A DNA stretch of 61,202 nucleotides from an uncultured Clostridium sp. (lineage in GTDB: Bacteria > Bacillota > Clostridia > Lachnospirales > Lachnospiraceae), in the NCBI GenBank assembly GCA_946498245.1, contig CAMMNN010000019.1, positions 1-61,202 of the forward strand, written 5' to 3'. This document shows positions 26,959 through 35,455 of the stretch, piece by piece. A program made the position numbers and the translations under genes. The notes beneath the pieces are model-generated. The model worked only from the letters and a program-made list of their open reading frames with translations, did no database searches and had not been told where the DNA came from. How positions within the stretch are numbered: the stretch's first letter is position 1; every line of letters begins with the position of its first letter.

Positions 26959-27012
26959 CTAGTAGCTAAGGTTTCATTTTACCTGAAATAGTTCGACTTT
27001 TATGGAAAACAG

Positions 27013-27333
27013 TTACAGTCCCCGGATAATATCCAGGTATTCCTGCCGCTGATCTACCACGGCGTAAATAATAACCGTCTTTTCCTCTTCATTTACCTTG
27101 TAGAACACAAGATCTTTATCCAGGATCAGAACTTTGTATCCCTGCCGACGCAGCACCATATAGCGTGGATCCGTGCCAATCATAGGATTCTCTGCCAGAA
27201 GTAATAGCTGACCTTCGATCTGATCCAATTTTTCAAGAGCGGTATCCACCCCAAAGTTCTCCGCAATGGAAAGAATAATCCGGCGCAGTCCGCAATCCGC
27301 TGTTTCGGTTCGTAAAAGTTTGTACCGAGCCAT
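27013..27333 (-). CDS. RelE/ParE-family toxin
   Basis: 106 residues with the RelE/ParE fold pattern: N-terminal helices (ETADCGLRRIILSIAENFG), the LAENPMIGTDPRYMVLRRQGYKVLI core, and the terminal strand TVIIYAVVDQRQEYLDII. Members either cleave mRNA on the ribosome or poison gyrase; the sequence alone does not decide. It overlaps the antitoxin stop by one base, giving the usual antitoxin-first order. Confidence 0.85.
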   Translation of the reverse strand: MARYKLLRTETADCGLRRIILSIAENFGVDTALEKLDQIEGQLLLLAENPMIGTDPRYMVLRRQGYKVLILDKDLVFYKVNEEEKTVIIYAVVDQRQEYLDIIRGL

Positions 27334-27614
27334 TATTCACTGCCTTTCAGTATATTTCTGAGTTCCTCAAAAGTGTCGCAAAGCGGTGCGACTCTGCCGC
27401 TGGTGACATCCTCTTCCGCTTCCGCAAGGAACTCTAAAAGCTCAATACGGGATTTCATGCGTTTATATTCTTCATATCCGATGGTTACGGTATCACCCCG
27501 GCCGTTTACCGTGATAATGACAGCTTCTTTTTTTTCCCGGCACAGTTTGGAAATTTCACTATAATGGTTCCGCAGATCCGCAGAGGGACGGATAGTTTCT
27601 TGTAATGCCTGCAT
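27333..27614 (-). CDS. Phd/YefM-family antitoxin
   Basis: 93 residues. The N-terminal DNA-binding region (IRPSADLRNHYSEISKLCREKKEAVIITVNGRGDTVTIGYEEYKRM) is typical of Phd/YefM antitoxins, followed by a toxin-wrapping C-terminal tail. AGGAGGTGC precedes the ATG. Autoregulation is suggested by an inverted repeat over its promoter. Confidence 0.88.
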   Translation of the reverse strand: MQALQETIRPSADLRNHYSEISKLCREKKEAVIITVNGRGDTVTIGYEEYKRMKSRIELLEFLAEAEEDVTSGRVAPLCDTFEELRNILKGSE

Positions 27615-27637
27615 GACAGCACCTCCTTCATAGTCAC

Positions 27638-27666
27638 ATCATATCATAATTTACATACACTGTAAA
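27638..27666 (-). promoter_or_regulatory. Toxin-antitoxin promoter with overlapping operator
   Basis: Minus strand TTTACA (27661-27666), 17-bp spacer, TATGAT (27638-27643). An inverted repeat TTTACA-GTGTA-TGTAAA covers the -35, as expected for antitoxin repression. Confidence 0.65.
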
Positions 27667-27725
27667 CTATTGTTGTGCTCTGCGCTTTTATACATTAACG
27701 CTATGATTACCAGCCTGCCGGCTTC

Positions 27726-28394
27726 TCACAGCTCTTTCAGATACTTTCCTGCTTCCCTGATGCTTAACTTATCCATTTTTCCGCCGTATTTTAAAAGAAA
27801 TTCTTTCACCCACCGGGGATTGGTTTTGGAATAATCCCGAAGGCTCCAGCCAATGGCTTTGTTAATGAAAAACTCCGTACTCCCTAAGTTTTCCGCCAAT
27901 ATGCGTTCTAAAAGTTCTGTATTGGTTCTCTCCTTCCGGCAAAGCTGGTGATCAATGGCAATTCTGCGGACCCACATATCCTCGTCTCTGGCCCATTCTA
28001 ACATCAGCCCGTTGATTCTGTCGTCTGAAAAAGCGATATTTCCAATAATTCTGTCCAAGCCGTCAATGGTGTCCCACCACTGTTTTGATTTGACAAACTT
28101 TCTGATAGCGGGAACGTCCTCATAAGTCAGGAAAACCTGCATACTTTCCAGATAGTCTATGGCTGTATACTGCAGTTCCCTGTATTCATCAGCCCAGCAC
28201 TGATTTAAAAAATCCCAGTTTACAATCCCTTTCTTCTTTTCTCCCTTTAACAGATCCTTTGAAAGCGCCCTCCTTTTGGGAGTGGCCAGACCGTAAAAAC
28301 GGAATTGATTTCTCATGTACGCTGCCATTTTAAGGGCATTTTCCTCGTCCCGGTTCTCTTCGAACCGTTTCTTTATTTCCCCGTATAGTTCCAT
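27726..28394 (-). CDS. DNA alkylation repair protein, AlkD-like
   Basis: 222 residues, the normal AlkD length, with HEAT-like helical repeats: MAAYMRNQFRFYGLATPKRR, WADEYRELQYTAIDYL, RIIGNIAFSDDRINGLMLEWARDEDMWVRRIAIDHQL, EFFINKAIGWSLRDYSKTNPRWV. AlkD glycosylases remove bulky or cationic alkylpurines without flipping the base. The conserved Trp/Asp/Arg positions appear present in WWDTIDGLDR and GWSLRDY. Stand-alone gene. Confidence 0.9.
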   Translation of the reverse strand: MELYGEIKKRFEENRDEENALKMAAYMRNQFRFYGLATPKRRALSKDLLKGEKKKGIVNWDFLNQCWADEYRELQYTAIDYLESMQVFLTYEDVPAIRKFVKSKQWWDTIDGLDRIIGNIAFSDDRINGLMLEWARDEDMWVRRIAIDHQLCRKERTNTELLERILAENLGSTEFFINKAIGWSLRDYSKTNPRWVKEFLLKYGGKMDKLSIREAGKYLKEL

Positions 28395-28454
28395 TGTCGT
28401 TTTCTCCCTGGCGTCCGGATTTCCGGCGTTTTTGTTTTTGCCGGTATTCTCCCG

Positions 28455-29978
28455 TCAATCCACCAGCTTGTCCAGTTCCTTTACGTGCTCCGTCTGGTTG
28501 GAAGTCTTGTGCTTTGCCTTTGCCGCATAGAGGTTGACGGCAGTTTGAGATTTCTTAATAGGCTGCATGGTTCCTGCTCCGGCCACGCATCCGCCGGGAC
28601 AGGCCATTCCTTCCAGCAAATACCCGTTGTATTTTCCGGCCTTTGCCATGGTCAGCAGCTTCCGGCAGTCTCTAAGCCCCTCTGCGTTGGCGATTTTGAT
28701 TTCCCTGTCCGGGTATCTCTCATGGATCACATTGGCTACGGATTTTGCCACGCCTCCGGCTACGGCAAAGTTACGTCCGTCTGTGGAAGCGTCGTTGACG
28801 CCGTCCGGATCTTCCTGGATGGTTTCAATGTCTATGTGCTTCGCATCAAAAATACCGGCCATTTCCTCAAAAGTAAGGACGAAATCCACATCACTGCGGA
28901 CGGATTTTCTCATGGCTTCCAGCTTCTTTGCAGCGCAGGGGCCGATAAATACTACTTTGGCGTTTTCATGGTGGCGCTTAATCAGACGCGCCGTCAGGGT
29001 CATGGGCGTTAAGGCCATGGAAATGCAGTTCTTATAATCCGGGAACAGCTTCTTTGCCATAGAAGACCATGCCGGACAGCAGGAAGTCGCCATAAAAGGA
29101 AGTTTTTCCGGAACTTCTTTTATAAAGTCGATGGCTTCCTGGGTCGCACAGAGATCCGCCCCTACAGCGACTTCAAAAACATCGGCAAAGCCCAGCTCTT
29201 TCATTGCCGCACGGAGTTTTCCGGGAGTCACTTTGGGACCGAACTGGCCCACAAAGGCCGGCGCCACAGCCGCATACACTCTTTCGCCGGACTGAATAGC
29301 CCGGATTACCTGGAAAATCTGGGACTTGTCTGAAATTGCGCCAAAGGGACAATTTACAAGGCACTGGCCGCAGGAAACGCATTTATCGTAATCAATATCC
29401 GCTTTTCCATTAGCGTCAGAGTGAATGGCGTCCATACCGCAGGCCGCCGCACAGGGACGCTCCTGGATAATAATGGCTTTGTAAGCGCAGACCTCGGCAC
29501 ACCGGCCGCATTTAATACATTTTTCCGGATCGATATGGGAACGCCCGTTGGTTCTGTCCAGGGTGACTGCGTCTTTCGGACATACTTCAACACAGGGGTG
29601 GGCCAAACAGCCCTGGCAGCCGTCTGTTACAAAGACTCTCTTTTCTGTACAGGCATTGCAGGCAAATTTAATGACATTGATCAGCGGAGGAGTATAGTAC
29701 GTTTCCGGCTTATCCGCCGCCTCAATATTATCGGACAGGGGAGCGTGTTCCCCGGCTCCTCTGCAGGGAAGGCCCATGGCCAAGCGGAGACGTTCTCCTA
29801 CAATGGCCCTTTCCAAAAAAACGTCATTCCGGAAATTTCCCACTTCTCCCGGAATAATTTTATAGGGGAGTTCCTCAATTCTCTTATCTACCGGCCACTC
29901 CGTATGGTAGGCCATTCTGGCCACTTCCCGGAAAATCCGGTGTCTGATTTCCTGTATTCTGGTTTCTACTCCTCTCAA
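28455..29978 (-). CDS. [FeFe]-hydrogenase, group-B-like, with N-terminal ferredoxin domains
   Basis: 507 residues. N-terminal Fe-S region (about 108-225) with CNAC, CQGC, CVEVCPKDA, CIKCGRCAEVC and CVSCGQCLVNCPFGA clusters, then the H-cluster domain with L1 TSCCPAW, L2 GPCAAKK and L3 EGMACPGGCVAG. The TSCCPAW form and lack of a small-subunit tail suggest group B rather than the well-studied group A enzymes. It reversibly reduces protons with ferredoxin electrons; the group's exact role is poorly known. The maturases HydEFG are about 6 kb away. All H-cluster cysteines appear present. Confidence 0.9.
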   Translation of the reverse strand: MRGVETRIQEIRHRIFREVARMAYHTEWPVDKRIEELPYKIIPGEVGNFRNDVFLERAIVGERLRLAMGLPCRGAGEHAPLSDNIEAADKPETYYTPPLINVIKFACNACTEKRVFVTDGCQGCLAHPCVEVCPKDAVTLDRTNGRSHIDPEKCIKCGRCAEVCAYKAIIIQERPCAAACGMDAIHSDANGKADIDYDKCVSCGQCLVNCPFGAISDKSQIFQVIRAIQSGERVYAAVAPAFVGQFGPKVTPGKLRAAMKELGFADVFEVAVGADLCATQEAIDFIKEVPEKLPFMATSCCPAWSSMAKKLFPDYKNCISMALTPMTLTARLIKRHHENAKVVFIGPCAAKKLEAMRKSVRSDVDFVLTFEEMAGIFDAKHIDIETIQEDPDGVNDASTDGRNFAVAGGVAKSVANVIHERYPDREIKIANAEGLRDCRKLLTMAKAGKYNGYLLEGMACPGGCVAGAGTMQPIKKSQTAVNLYAAKAKHKTSNQTEHVKELDKLVD

Positions 29979-30094
29979 TTTATAAATCCTCCTTCATACT
30001 CTGAACATATCCTATGGATACACTATAAATTATATACGGAAACAGGCAAAATGCAAGGGAAAACCATAAACCCGCCATCCCTCAAATCCTTCCT

Positions 30095-31138
30095 TTATAA
30101 ATCATCCACCAGCGCCGTACTTTTAGCGTAAGCCGTGCTTTTGGCCTCAAAGAAGTCCGTTTTTACCAAATTGGCGTTGGAATACTGGCTCACCCATTTC
30201 ATGGTTTCCGGCTCCTTTTCCCAGCCTTCATACAAGGTTCCGAAGCCCAGGCTGCTCCAGCGCAGATTTCCCAGATATTTAATGTAATCGGTGATGTTTT
30301 CCTTTGTCAGTCCCGGCACTGAGTCCCCGATTACGTAATGGCCCCACTGGATTTCCTGGCGCACTCCCTCTTCTATCATGGCCTTTAAAACCGCCTCCCG
30401 TTCCGGCGTAAAAAGCTGGGGTTCCTCTTTTTTCAGCTCCAGGATCATATTGCGGAACAGCCACAAATGGGTATTTTCGTCCCGGTTAATGTATCGGATC
30501 TCCTGGACGCTTCCCGGCATTTTCCCGTTCCGTCCCAGGTTGTAGAAAAACATAAAGCCGCTGTAAAAATAGATGCCCTCCAAAATATAATTGGCCATCA
30601 TTACTTTTAAAAGGACAAAGTCCTCTTTCTTTTCCTGAAACTCATTGTACAGATCCCCAATGAAGGTATTGCGCCTTAAAAGGTGTTCATCATCCTTCCA
30701 CTGGTACAGGATAGCGGTACGTTCCAATGGGCTGCAGATGGTATCCAGCATATAGCTGTAGCTCTGGCTGTGGACCGCCTCCTGGAACGCCTGGATAGTC
30801 AGGCAGAGGTTGACCTCATTGGCCGTAATGTACTGCCCTACTGACGGAAGGTTGGCCGTCTGAATGGAGTCCAGAAAAATCAGAAAGCTCAGTATTTTAT
30901 CGTAAGCCGACCGTTCCGCCGGGGAGAGCAGGGGGTAATCCAAAACATCGGCGCTCATGTTGATCTCCTCCGGAATCCAGAAATTGTTCATGGCCTGACG
31001 GTACCAGCCGCTGACCCACGGATACTTCATATTGTTAAAATCATTGAGGTTTGTGGTGTTTCCGCCGATCATCCGGCGCAGGGCCACATCGGTGTCCCCC
31101 TGGGGGTTAAATAAACGTTTGCTTGTTAAAACTGCCAT
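30095..31138 (-). CDS. nrdB: Class I ribonucleotide reductase small (radical) subunit
   Basis: 347 residues. Di-iron ligands are visible as Asp in FLDSIQTANL, Glu/His in QEAVHSQSY, Glu in ILEGIYFY, and Glu/His in RDENTHLWL. A Tyr follows the first His at the radical-tyrosine position (HSQSY). I choose ATG 31138 (MAVLTSKRLFNPQG) with AAGGA upstream; longer frames run into nrdA's 3' region. It follows nrdA by about 50 bp and is co-transcribed with it. Confidence 0.95.
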   Translation of the reverse strand: MAVLTSKRLFNPQGDTDVALRRMIGGNTTNLNDFNNMKYPWVSGWYRQAMNNFWIPEEINMSADVLDYPLLSPAERSAYDKILSFLIFLDSIQTANLPSVGQYITANEVNLCLTIQAFQEAVHSQSYSYMLDTICSPLERTAILYQWKDDEHLLRRNTFIGDLYNEFQEKKEDFVLLKVMMANYILEGIYFYSGFMFFYNLGRNGKMPGSVQEIRYINRDENTHLWLFRNMILELKKEEPQLFTPEREAVLKAMIEEGVRQEIQWGHYVIGDSVPGLTKENITDYIKYLGNLRWSSLGFGTLYEGWEKEPETMKWVSQYSNANLVKTDFFEAKSTAYAKSTALVDDL

Positions 31139-31190
31139 GGCGGTTCCTTTCATCTTGTTCTCGTTGTATCTATGTTTTCTGTCAGTCTTT

Positions 31191-33455
31191 TTATGAAGAG
31201 CAGCTTTCGCATTCTTCCACTTCCAGGGACTTGCTCCGGATATAATAAATGGTCTTGACGCCTTCTTCCCAGGCGGCAATGTACAGGGACAATACCTGAC
31301 GCATGGTAAATTCATTGGTAATATACAGGTTCATGCTCTGGGCCTGATCAATATGGCGCTGCCGCGCTCCCGCCGCCTGGATACTCCAGTGCTGATCCAG
31401 AAGATGGGCCTCTTTGTAAAGCCAGTAGGTTCTGGGGGTAAGCTCCGGAGCCACTCTCGGCAGCATCATGTGCTTTTTTTCTTCCAGAAAATAACGTTTC
31501 ATCACCGGATCCACACCGGCGGTCGTTCCTGCCAGGATACTGGTACTGCTGGTGGGGGCCGCCGCTATGAGATAGGCGTTTCTCATTCCCTGAACCTTTA
31601 CGGCTGCCTGCAGGGCTTTCCATTTTTCCCCGTCATATCCCCGTTTTTCAAAGTACTCTCCCGTCTGCCACTGGCTTCCCTCAAAATAAGGATAGGCCCC
31701 CTTCTCCGCCGCCAGTTTTGCGCTAGCGGAAACAGCGGCGTAATTGATGTTTTCAAAAAGCTTATCGGCAAAGGCCACGTGCTCTTCTGATTCCCAGTGT
31801 ATTCCGTGTTTTGCCAGCATATGGTGGTATCCGCTGACTCCCAGCCCAATGCTCCGGTACCGGCTGTTGGTAATGGCAGCATAGGGAACGGGATAAAAGT
31901 TCAAATCAATGACATTGTCCAGGGCCCGGACTGCGCTTTCCACAATAAATTCCAGGGCCTTTTCGTCCTGTACGGGAATATTTCCCAGGCACAAACTCGC
32001 CAGGTTGCAGACTACGAAATCCCCGGCGGTTACGGAGGTGACCACTGCCGTGTCCCCTCCCTCTTCTTTGATTTCCACATTTCTGGTTGTCATGGGGGAC
32101 ATATTCTGGGCGATCTCCGTGCAGAGATTGGAACAGTAAATCATTCCCTTATGGCTGTTGGGATTGGCCCGGTTTACTGTGTCCCGGTTAAAGGTAAAGG
32201 GAGTTCCGGTTTCCACGGCGGACTTTAAAATCAGGCGGACAATGTCTTTGAGAATAACGGTTCTTTTGGAGATTCTATCGTCTTCAATGCATTCCCGATA
32301 CCGCTTTTCCCACTCTTCCCCGTAATAGTCTTCCAGGCAGTAGCCCCTGGCCTGCAGGATCTCGTGGGGACACATAAGATGCCATTCCTGATTTAAATCC
32401 TCTTTGGCCATTTTCCAAAATAAATCCGGATAACATACGGCCGGGAATACGTCGTGGGCCTTCATTCGGTCGTCGCCGTTATTGGTTCTTAACTGGAGAA
32501 ATTCCGGCAGATCCCGGTGCCATGCGTCCAGGTAAACGGCCACGGCACCCTGGCGCATTCCCAGTTGATCCACAGCCACCGCCGTATCGTTTACCAGGCG
32601 GATCCAACGGATCACGCCCCCGGCCGCCCCGGCAAAGCCCCGAATATCACTGCCCGCTGCCCGGACTTTTCCGAAATACAGCCCCATTCCTCCGCCAAAT
32701 TTGCTGACCATGGCAAAATTGTCAATGCTCCTGTAGATTCCTTCCAGGCTGTCCTCCACTGTGTCAATAAAGCAGCTTGACAATTGGTGAAAGGGTTTTC
32801 TGGCGTTAGAGAGGGTAGGCGTAGCCATGGTGATTTCCAGTCTGCTTAACATATCGTAAAAGCGCCGGACCCAGTAAAGCCGGACGTCCCTTTTTTCCTT
32901 CAAGGCCAGGTGAAGGGCAATCCCCAGATACATTTCCTGAGGCGTTTCCAGTATCTGGCGGTCATAGCTTCGGATCACATACCGCCCCAGAAGCAAATCA
33001 AGGCCGGAATACGTAAAAAGTTCATTTCGCTTTTCATCTAAAAAGCCGGCGGCTTCCGTCAGTTCTTCTTTGGAATATCCCTCCAAAATGTAAGGCCCGT
33101 AAAGCCCCTCTGACGTAAGATACTGAAGCTTTTCATAAAAACTGCTAATTTGCAGCTTCTCCATTTGTTTTTTTATCTGGCCGGAAAACCGGCAATACAG
33201 CAGTCTGGCGGCAATAAACTCCCATTTTGGGGCCTCCTTAGAAGTCAGCTCCGCTGCCGATTTTATGAGAGCCTCAAACATCTCCCTTTCTTTCATATCC
33301 TGCTTTAAGAAACTCTCAAAGCGGGAAAATAAAGTATCCAGGGAATACGCTTCTTCTGAAAAGTCTTTCTTAATGGAATCCAGACACTGCCGGATTTCCC
33401 CCTGTTCTAAAAACTGTTCGCCATTTTTTACCATATCTTGTAGTTCCTCTTTCAT
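31191..33455 (-). CDS. nrdA: Class I ribonucleotide reductase large (catalytic) subunit
   Basis: About 754 residues. Reduces ribonucleoside diphosphates. Signature parts: ATPTLSNARKPFHQLSSCF with an active-site Cys, the finger loop MIYCSNLCTEI with the radical Cys/Glu, AAPTSSTSILAGTTAGVDP, and a C-terminal redox tail ECESCSS. No N-terminal ATP-cone is evident, so dATP inhibition of the usual type may be absent. The start is uncertain: ATG 33455 (MKEELQ) has a weak site, while ATG 33434 (MVKNGEQF) has GAGGA 11 nt upstream. A palindrome (33480-33492) lies just upstream. Confidence 0.95.
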   Translation of the reverse strand: MKEELQDMVKNGEQFLEQGEIRQCLDSIKKDFSEEAYSLDTLFSRFESFLKQDMKEREMFEALIKSAAELTSKEAPKWEFIAARLLYCRFSGQIKKQMEKLQISSFYEKLQYLTSEGLYGPYILEGYSKEELTEAAGFLDEKRNELFTYSGLDLLLGRYVIRSYDRQILETPQEMYLGIALHLALKEKRDVRLYWVRRFYDMLSRLEITMATPTLSNARKPFHQLSSCFIDTVEDSLEGIYRSIDNFAMVSKFGGGMGLYFGKVRAAGSDIRGFAGAAGGVIRWIRLVNDTAVAVDQLGMRQGAVAVYLDAWHRDLPEFLQLRTNNGDDRMKAHDVFPAVCYPDLFWKMAKEDLNQEWHLMCPHEILQARGYCLEDYYGEEWEKRYRECIEDDRISKRTVILKDIVRLILKSAVETGTPFTFNRDTVNRANPNSHKGMIYCSNLCTEIAQNMSPMTTRNVEIKEEGGDTAVVTSVTAGDFVVCNLASLCLGNIPVQDEKALEFIVESAVRALDNVIDLNFYPVPYAAITNSRYRSIGLGVSGYHHMLAKHGIHWESEEHVAFADKLFENINYAAVSASAKLAAEKGAYPYFEGSQWQTGEYFEKRGYDGEKWKALQAAVKVQGMRNAYLIAAAPTSSTSILAGTTAGVDPVMKRYFLEEKKHMMLPRVAPELTPRTYWLYKEAHLLDQHWSIQAAGARQRHIDQAQSMNLYITNEFTMRQVLSLYIAAWEEGVKTIYYIRSKSLEVEECESCSS

Positions 33456-33479
33456 TTTAATGCCATATCTTGGGTGTGA

Positions 33480-33492
33480 GGTACAGTGTACC
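33480..33492. promoter_or_regulatory. Palindrome upstream of nrdA
   Basis: GGTACA-G-TGTACC, a perfect 6-bp inverted repeat about 25 bp before the nrdA start; a candidate operator. It does not look like the usual NrdR box. Confidence 0.4.
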
Positions 33493-33553
33493 ACATTTTT
33501 TCTTCTGTGGCAAGCGGCTCCCGGCAGACAGGGGGATTTTTTCAGAAGCTCCT

Positions 33554-33898
33554 TTAGAAATTAGATCCGTTCCAACCCCAGTCGGAAATCTCCCGGTACA
33601 CAATGTAAATGCGATCCCGGCTGATTCCGGCTTCTTCTTCTAAGATTTCTGTAAGCAGGCCCGTCAGCTTTTCGTAAGCATCGGAAGACGCTTTCCCAAA
33701 AATCTTTACTTCTACAAAGGCTGTGGGGCCGTCCTGATTTCCCCTGAAATACAGGCTGTATTCGTCTTCAAAGCCTACCATCAGCCAGTTTTCGGATTTG
33801 CCGGGAATCGCGGCTATGGCCTCGCCCATTCGGCTCTTTATGGCTTCCTTCTGTTTTTCGCTGAGTTTTACGGATACTTTTGAATTAATAAATGGCAT
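33554..33898 (-). CDS. Tautomerase / MIF-like protein
   Basis: 114 residues beginning M-P-F-I, so mature Pro1 would be the catalytic base of the MIF/phenylpyruvate tautomerase family. Other family marks are KSENWLMVGFEDE, LYFRGNQDGPTAFVEVKIFG and the C-terminal RIYIVYREISDWGWNGSNF. AGGAGG precedes the ATG. Substrate unknown. Confidence 0.9.
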   Translation of the reverse strand: MPFINSKVSVKLSEKQKEAIKSRMGEAIAAIPGKSENWLMVGFEDEYSLYFRGNQDGPTAFVEVKIFGKASSDAYEKLTGLLTEILEEEAGISRDRIYIVYREISDWGWNGSNF

Positions 33899-33971
33899 AA
33901 TCGTTTCCTCCTTTTTTTGTTACCCTTAGTGTACCGCATCTGCCCGGTTCTTTTCAAGAATTTCCCCTAAA

Positions 33972-34012
33972 AAAGGATCCTGCTTGCTTAATCGGGCCGG
34001 ATCCTTTATAAT
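33972..34012 (+). promoter_or_regulatory. Promoter of ccdA-tlpA with flanking inverted repeat
   Basis: TTGCTT (33984-33989), 17-bp spacer, TATAAT (34007-34012). AAAGGATCC (33972-33980) and GGATCCTTT (33999-34007) form a perfect 9-bp inverted repeat that brackets the -35 and touches the -10: either an operator or part of a hairpin ending upstream transcription. Confidence 0.6.
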
Positions 34013-34068
34013 AAACCCACTTAAAATAATTGCATTAAATAACTACATTCAGAAAGAGGATATTTTCT

Positions 34069-35397
34069 ATGGGATTTCAGCTTGAAACAAACCTTTCGGC
34101 TATCGCCGTTTTCCTCCAGGGCATTTTAAGTTTTCTGTCGCCCTGCGTCCTGCCTCTCCTTCCCCTCTATCTGGGGTACTTATCCGGAGGAGCCACAGCT
34201 CTGGCCGAAGACGGAAGGCCGGCGGCAAAGGGCAGAGTTCTTTTAAACACCCTGTTTTTCGTAATGGGCATCGGCTTTACCTTCTTTCTTCTGGCTTTAG
34301 GAGCCAGCGCTTTAGGTCAGTTTTTCTCCCGGTACCATGTCTGGTTTTCCCGCATTGGCGGCGCTGTCGTGGTTCTCTTCGGCCTGTATCAGCTATCGGG
34401 ATTTCAGCTTCCTTTCCTGTCTGCGGAGCGAAGACTGTCCCTTAAAACGGAACGGCTGGGATCCGGCCCTTTAACCGCCCTGCTTCTGGGCTTTACCTTC
34501 AGTTTTTCCTGGACTCCCTGTATCGGCCCCACCCTAACCAGCGTCCTTTTAATGGCTACGGGATCCGGCAGCTCCTCTCTGGCATTCCTTTATATCGGAA
34601 TCTATACCGCCGGTTTCTGCATTCCCTTCCTGCTGGTGGGCTTTTTTACCTCCAGCCTTCTTACGTTTTTTAAGAAAAACCGGAGTCTGGTCCGCTATAC
34701 GGTAAAAATCGGAGCCGTCTTAATGATTGCCATAGGGCTTTCCATGATGACCGGGTGGATGAACGGCCTTTCCTCCTCTCTGGCGGGGTCTGCTTCAGGA
34801 AATACCCCCGCCCCTCAAGAAACTGAAGCGGAAACGGTTCCCGGAGCAGAAATTGAGGATGTCCCGGAAACCAGCGGCGCAAAAACCTCTGCGGCGGAGA
34901 CTTCTGTGGAAAATCCCCAGGACTCCCAACCCTCAGAAACCTCCCAGGAAGAACAGGAGCTGCCTGACGCCCCGGAATTTACCCTGACGGATCAAAACGG
35001 AGTCAGCCATACCTTCTCCGATTATAAGGGAAAAACCGTATTCCTTAATTTCTGGGCTACCTGGTGTCCCCCCTGCAAATCGGAGTTAGGTTCCATTCAG
35101 GAGCTTTACGAAGACTGGGGAGAAAATTCCGGCGATCTCATTATTCTCACTGCAGTCAGGCCCAACGACGGCCAGGAAGGCGATATTGACTATATTCAAG
35201 ACTTTCTGGAAGACAATGGCTATACCTTCCCTGTCTTGATGGACGAAACGGGCATTTTGTTTTATCAGTACGGCATTACGGCCTTTCCCACCACCTTTAT
35301 GATAACCACGGAAGGCAAGGTATACGGGTACGTTCCAGGAGCCATGACCAGAGAGCTTATGGATATGATTATAGAACAAACCATGGAGGGAGGCTGA
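34069..35397 (+). CDS. CcdA-TlpA fusion (thiol-disulfide redox membrane protein)
   Basis: 442 residues. The N-terminal CcdA/DsbD-like membrane domain (about 1-230) carries the paired cysteines of LSPCVLPLLPLYLGYLSG and SWTPCIGPTLTSVL. A Ser/Glu-rich linker (about 240-300) leads to an external thioredoxin-like TlpA/ResA domain with FWATWCPPCK (Cys near 333 and 336). It carries reducing power across the membrane to exported thiols, with both partners on one chain. Own promoter and terminator; no cytochrome c genes are in the window. Confidence 0.93.
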   Translation: MGFQLETNLSAIAVFLQGILSFLSPCVLPLLPLYLGYLSGGATALAEDGRPAAKGRVLLNTLFFVMGIGFTFFLLALGASALGQFFSRYHVWFSRIGGAVVVLFGLYQLSGFQLPFLSAERRLSLKTERLGSGPLTALLLGFTFSFSWTPCIGPTLTSVLLMATGSGSSSLAFLYIGIYTAGFCIPFLLVGFFTSSLLTFFKKNRSLVRYTVKIGAVLMIAIGLSMMTGWMNGLSSSLAGSASGNTPAPQETEAETVPGAEIEDVPETSGAKTSAAETSVENPQDSQPSETSQEEQELPDAPEFTLTDQNGVSHTFSDYKGKTVFLNFWATWCPPCKSELGSIQELYEDWGENSGDLIILTAVRPNDGQEGDIDYIQDFLEDNGYTFPVLMDETGILFYQYGITAFPTTFMITTEGKVYGYVPGAMTRELMDMIIEQTMEGG

Positions 35398-35448
35398 TGC
35401 ACTCAGCCTCCCTTCCGTGTACAAGTGCGCTGCCGCGCACATTTTTTG
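35388..35448 (+). terminator. Double terminator after ccdA-tlpA
   Basis: First hairpin GGGAGGCTGA/TCAGCCTCCC (35388-35412) includes the stop codon. The second, GTGCGC-TGCC-GCGCAC (35425-35440), is followed by ATTTTTTG. Confidence 0.85.
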
Positions 35449-35455
35449 TTTTCCT

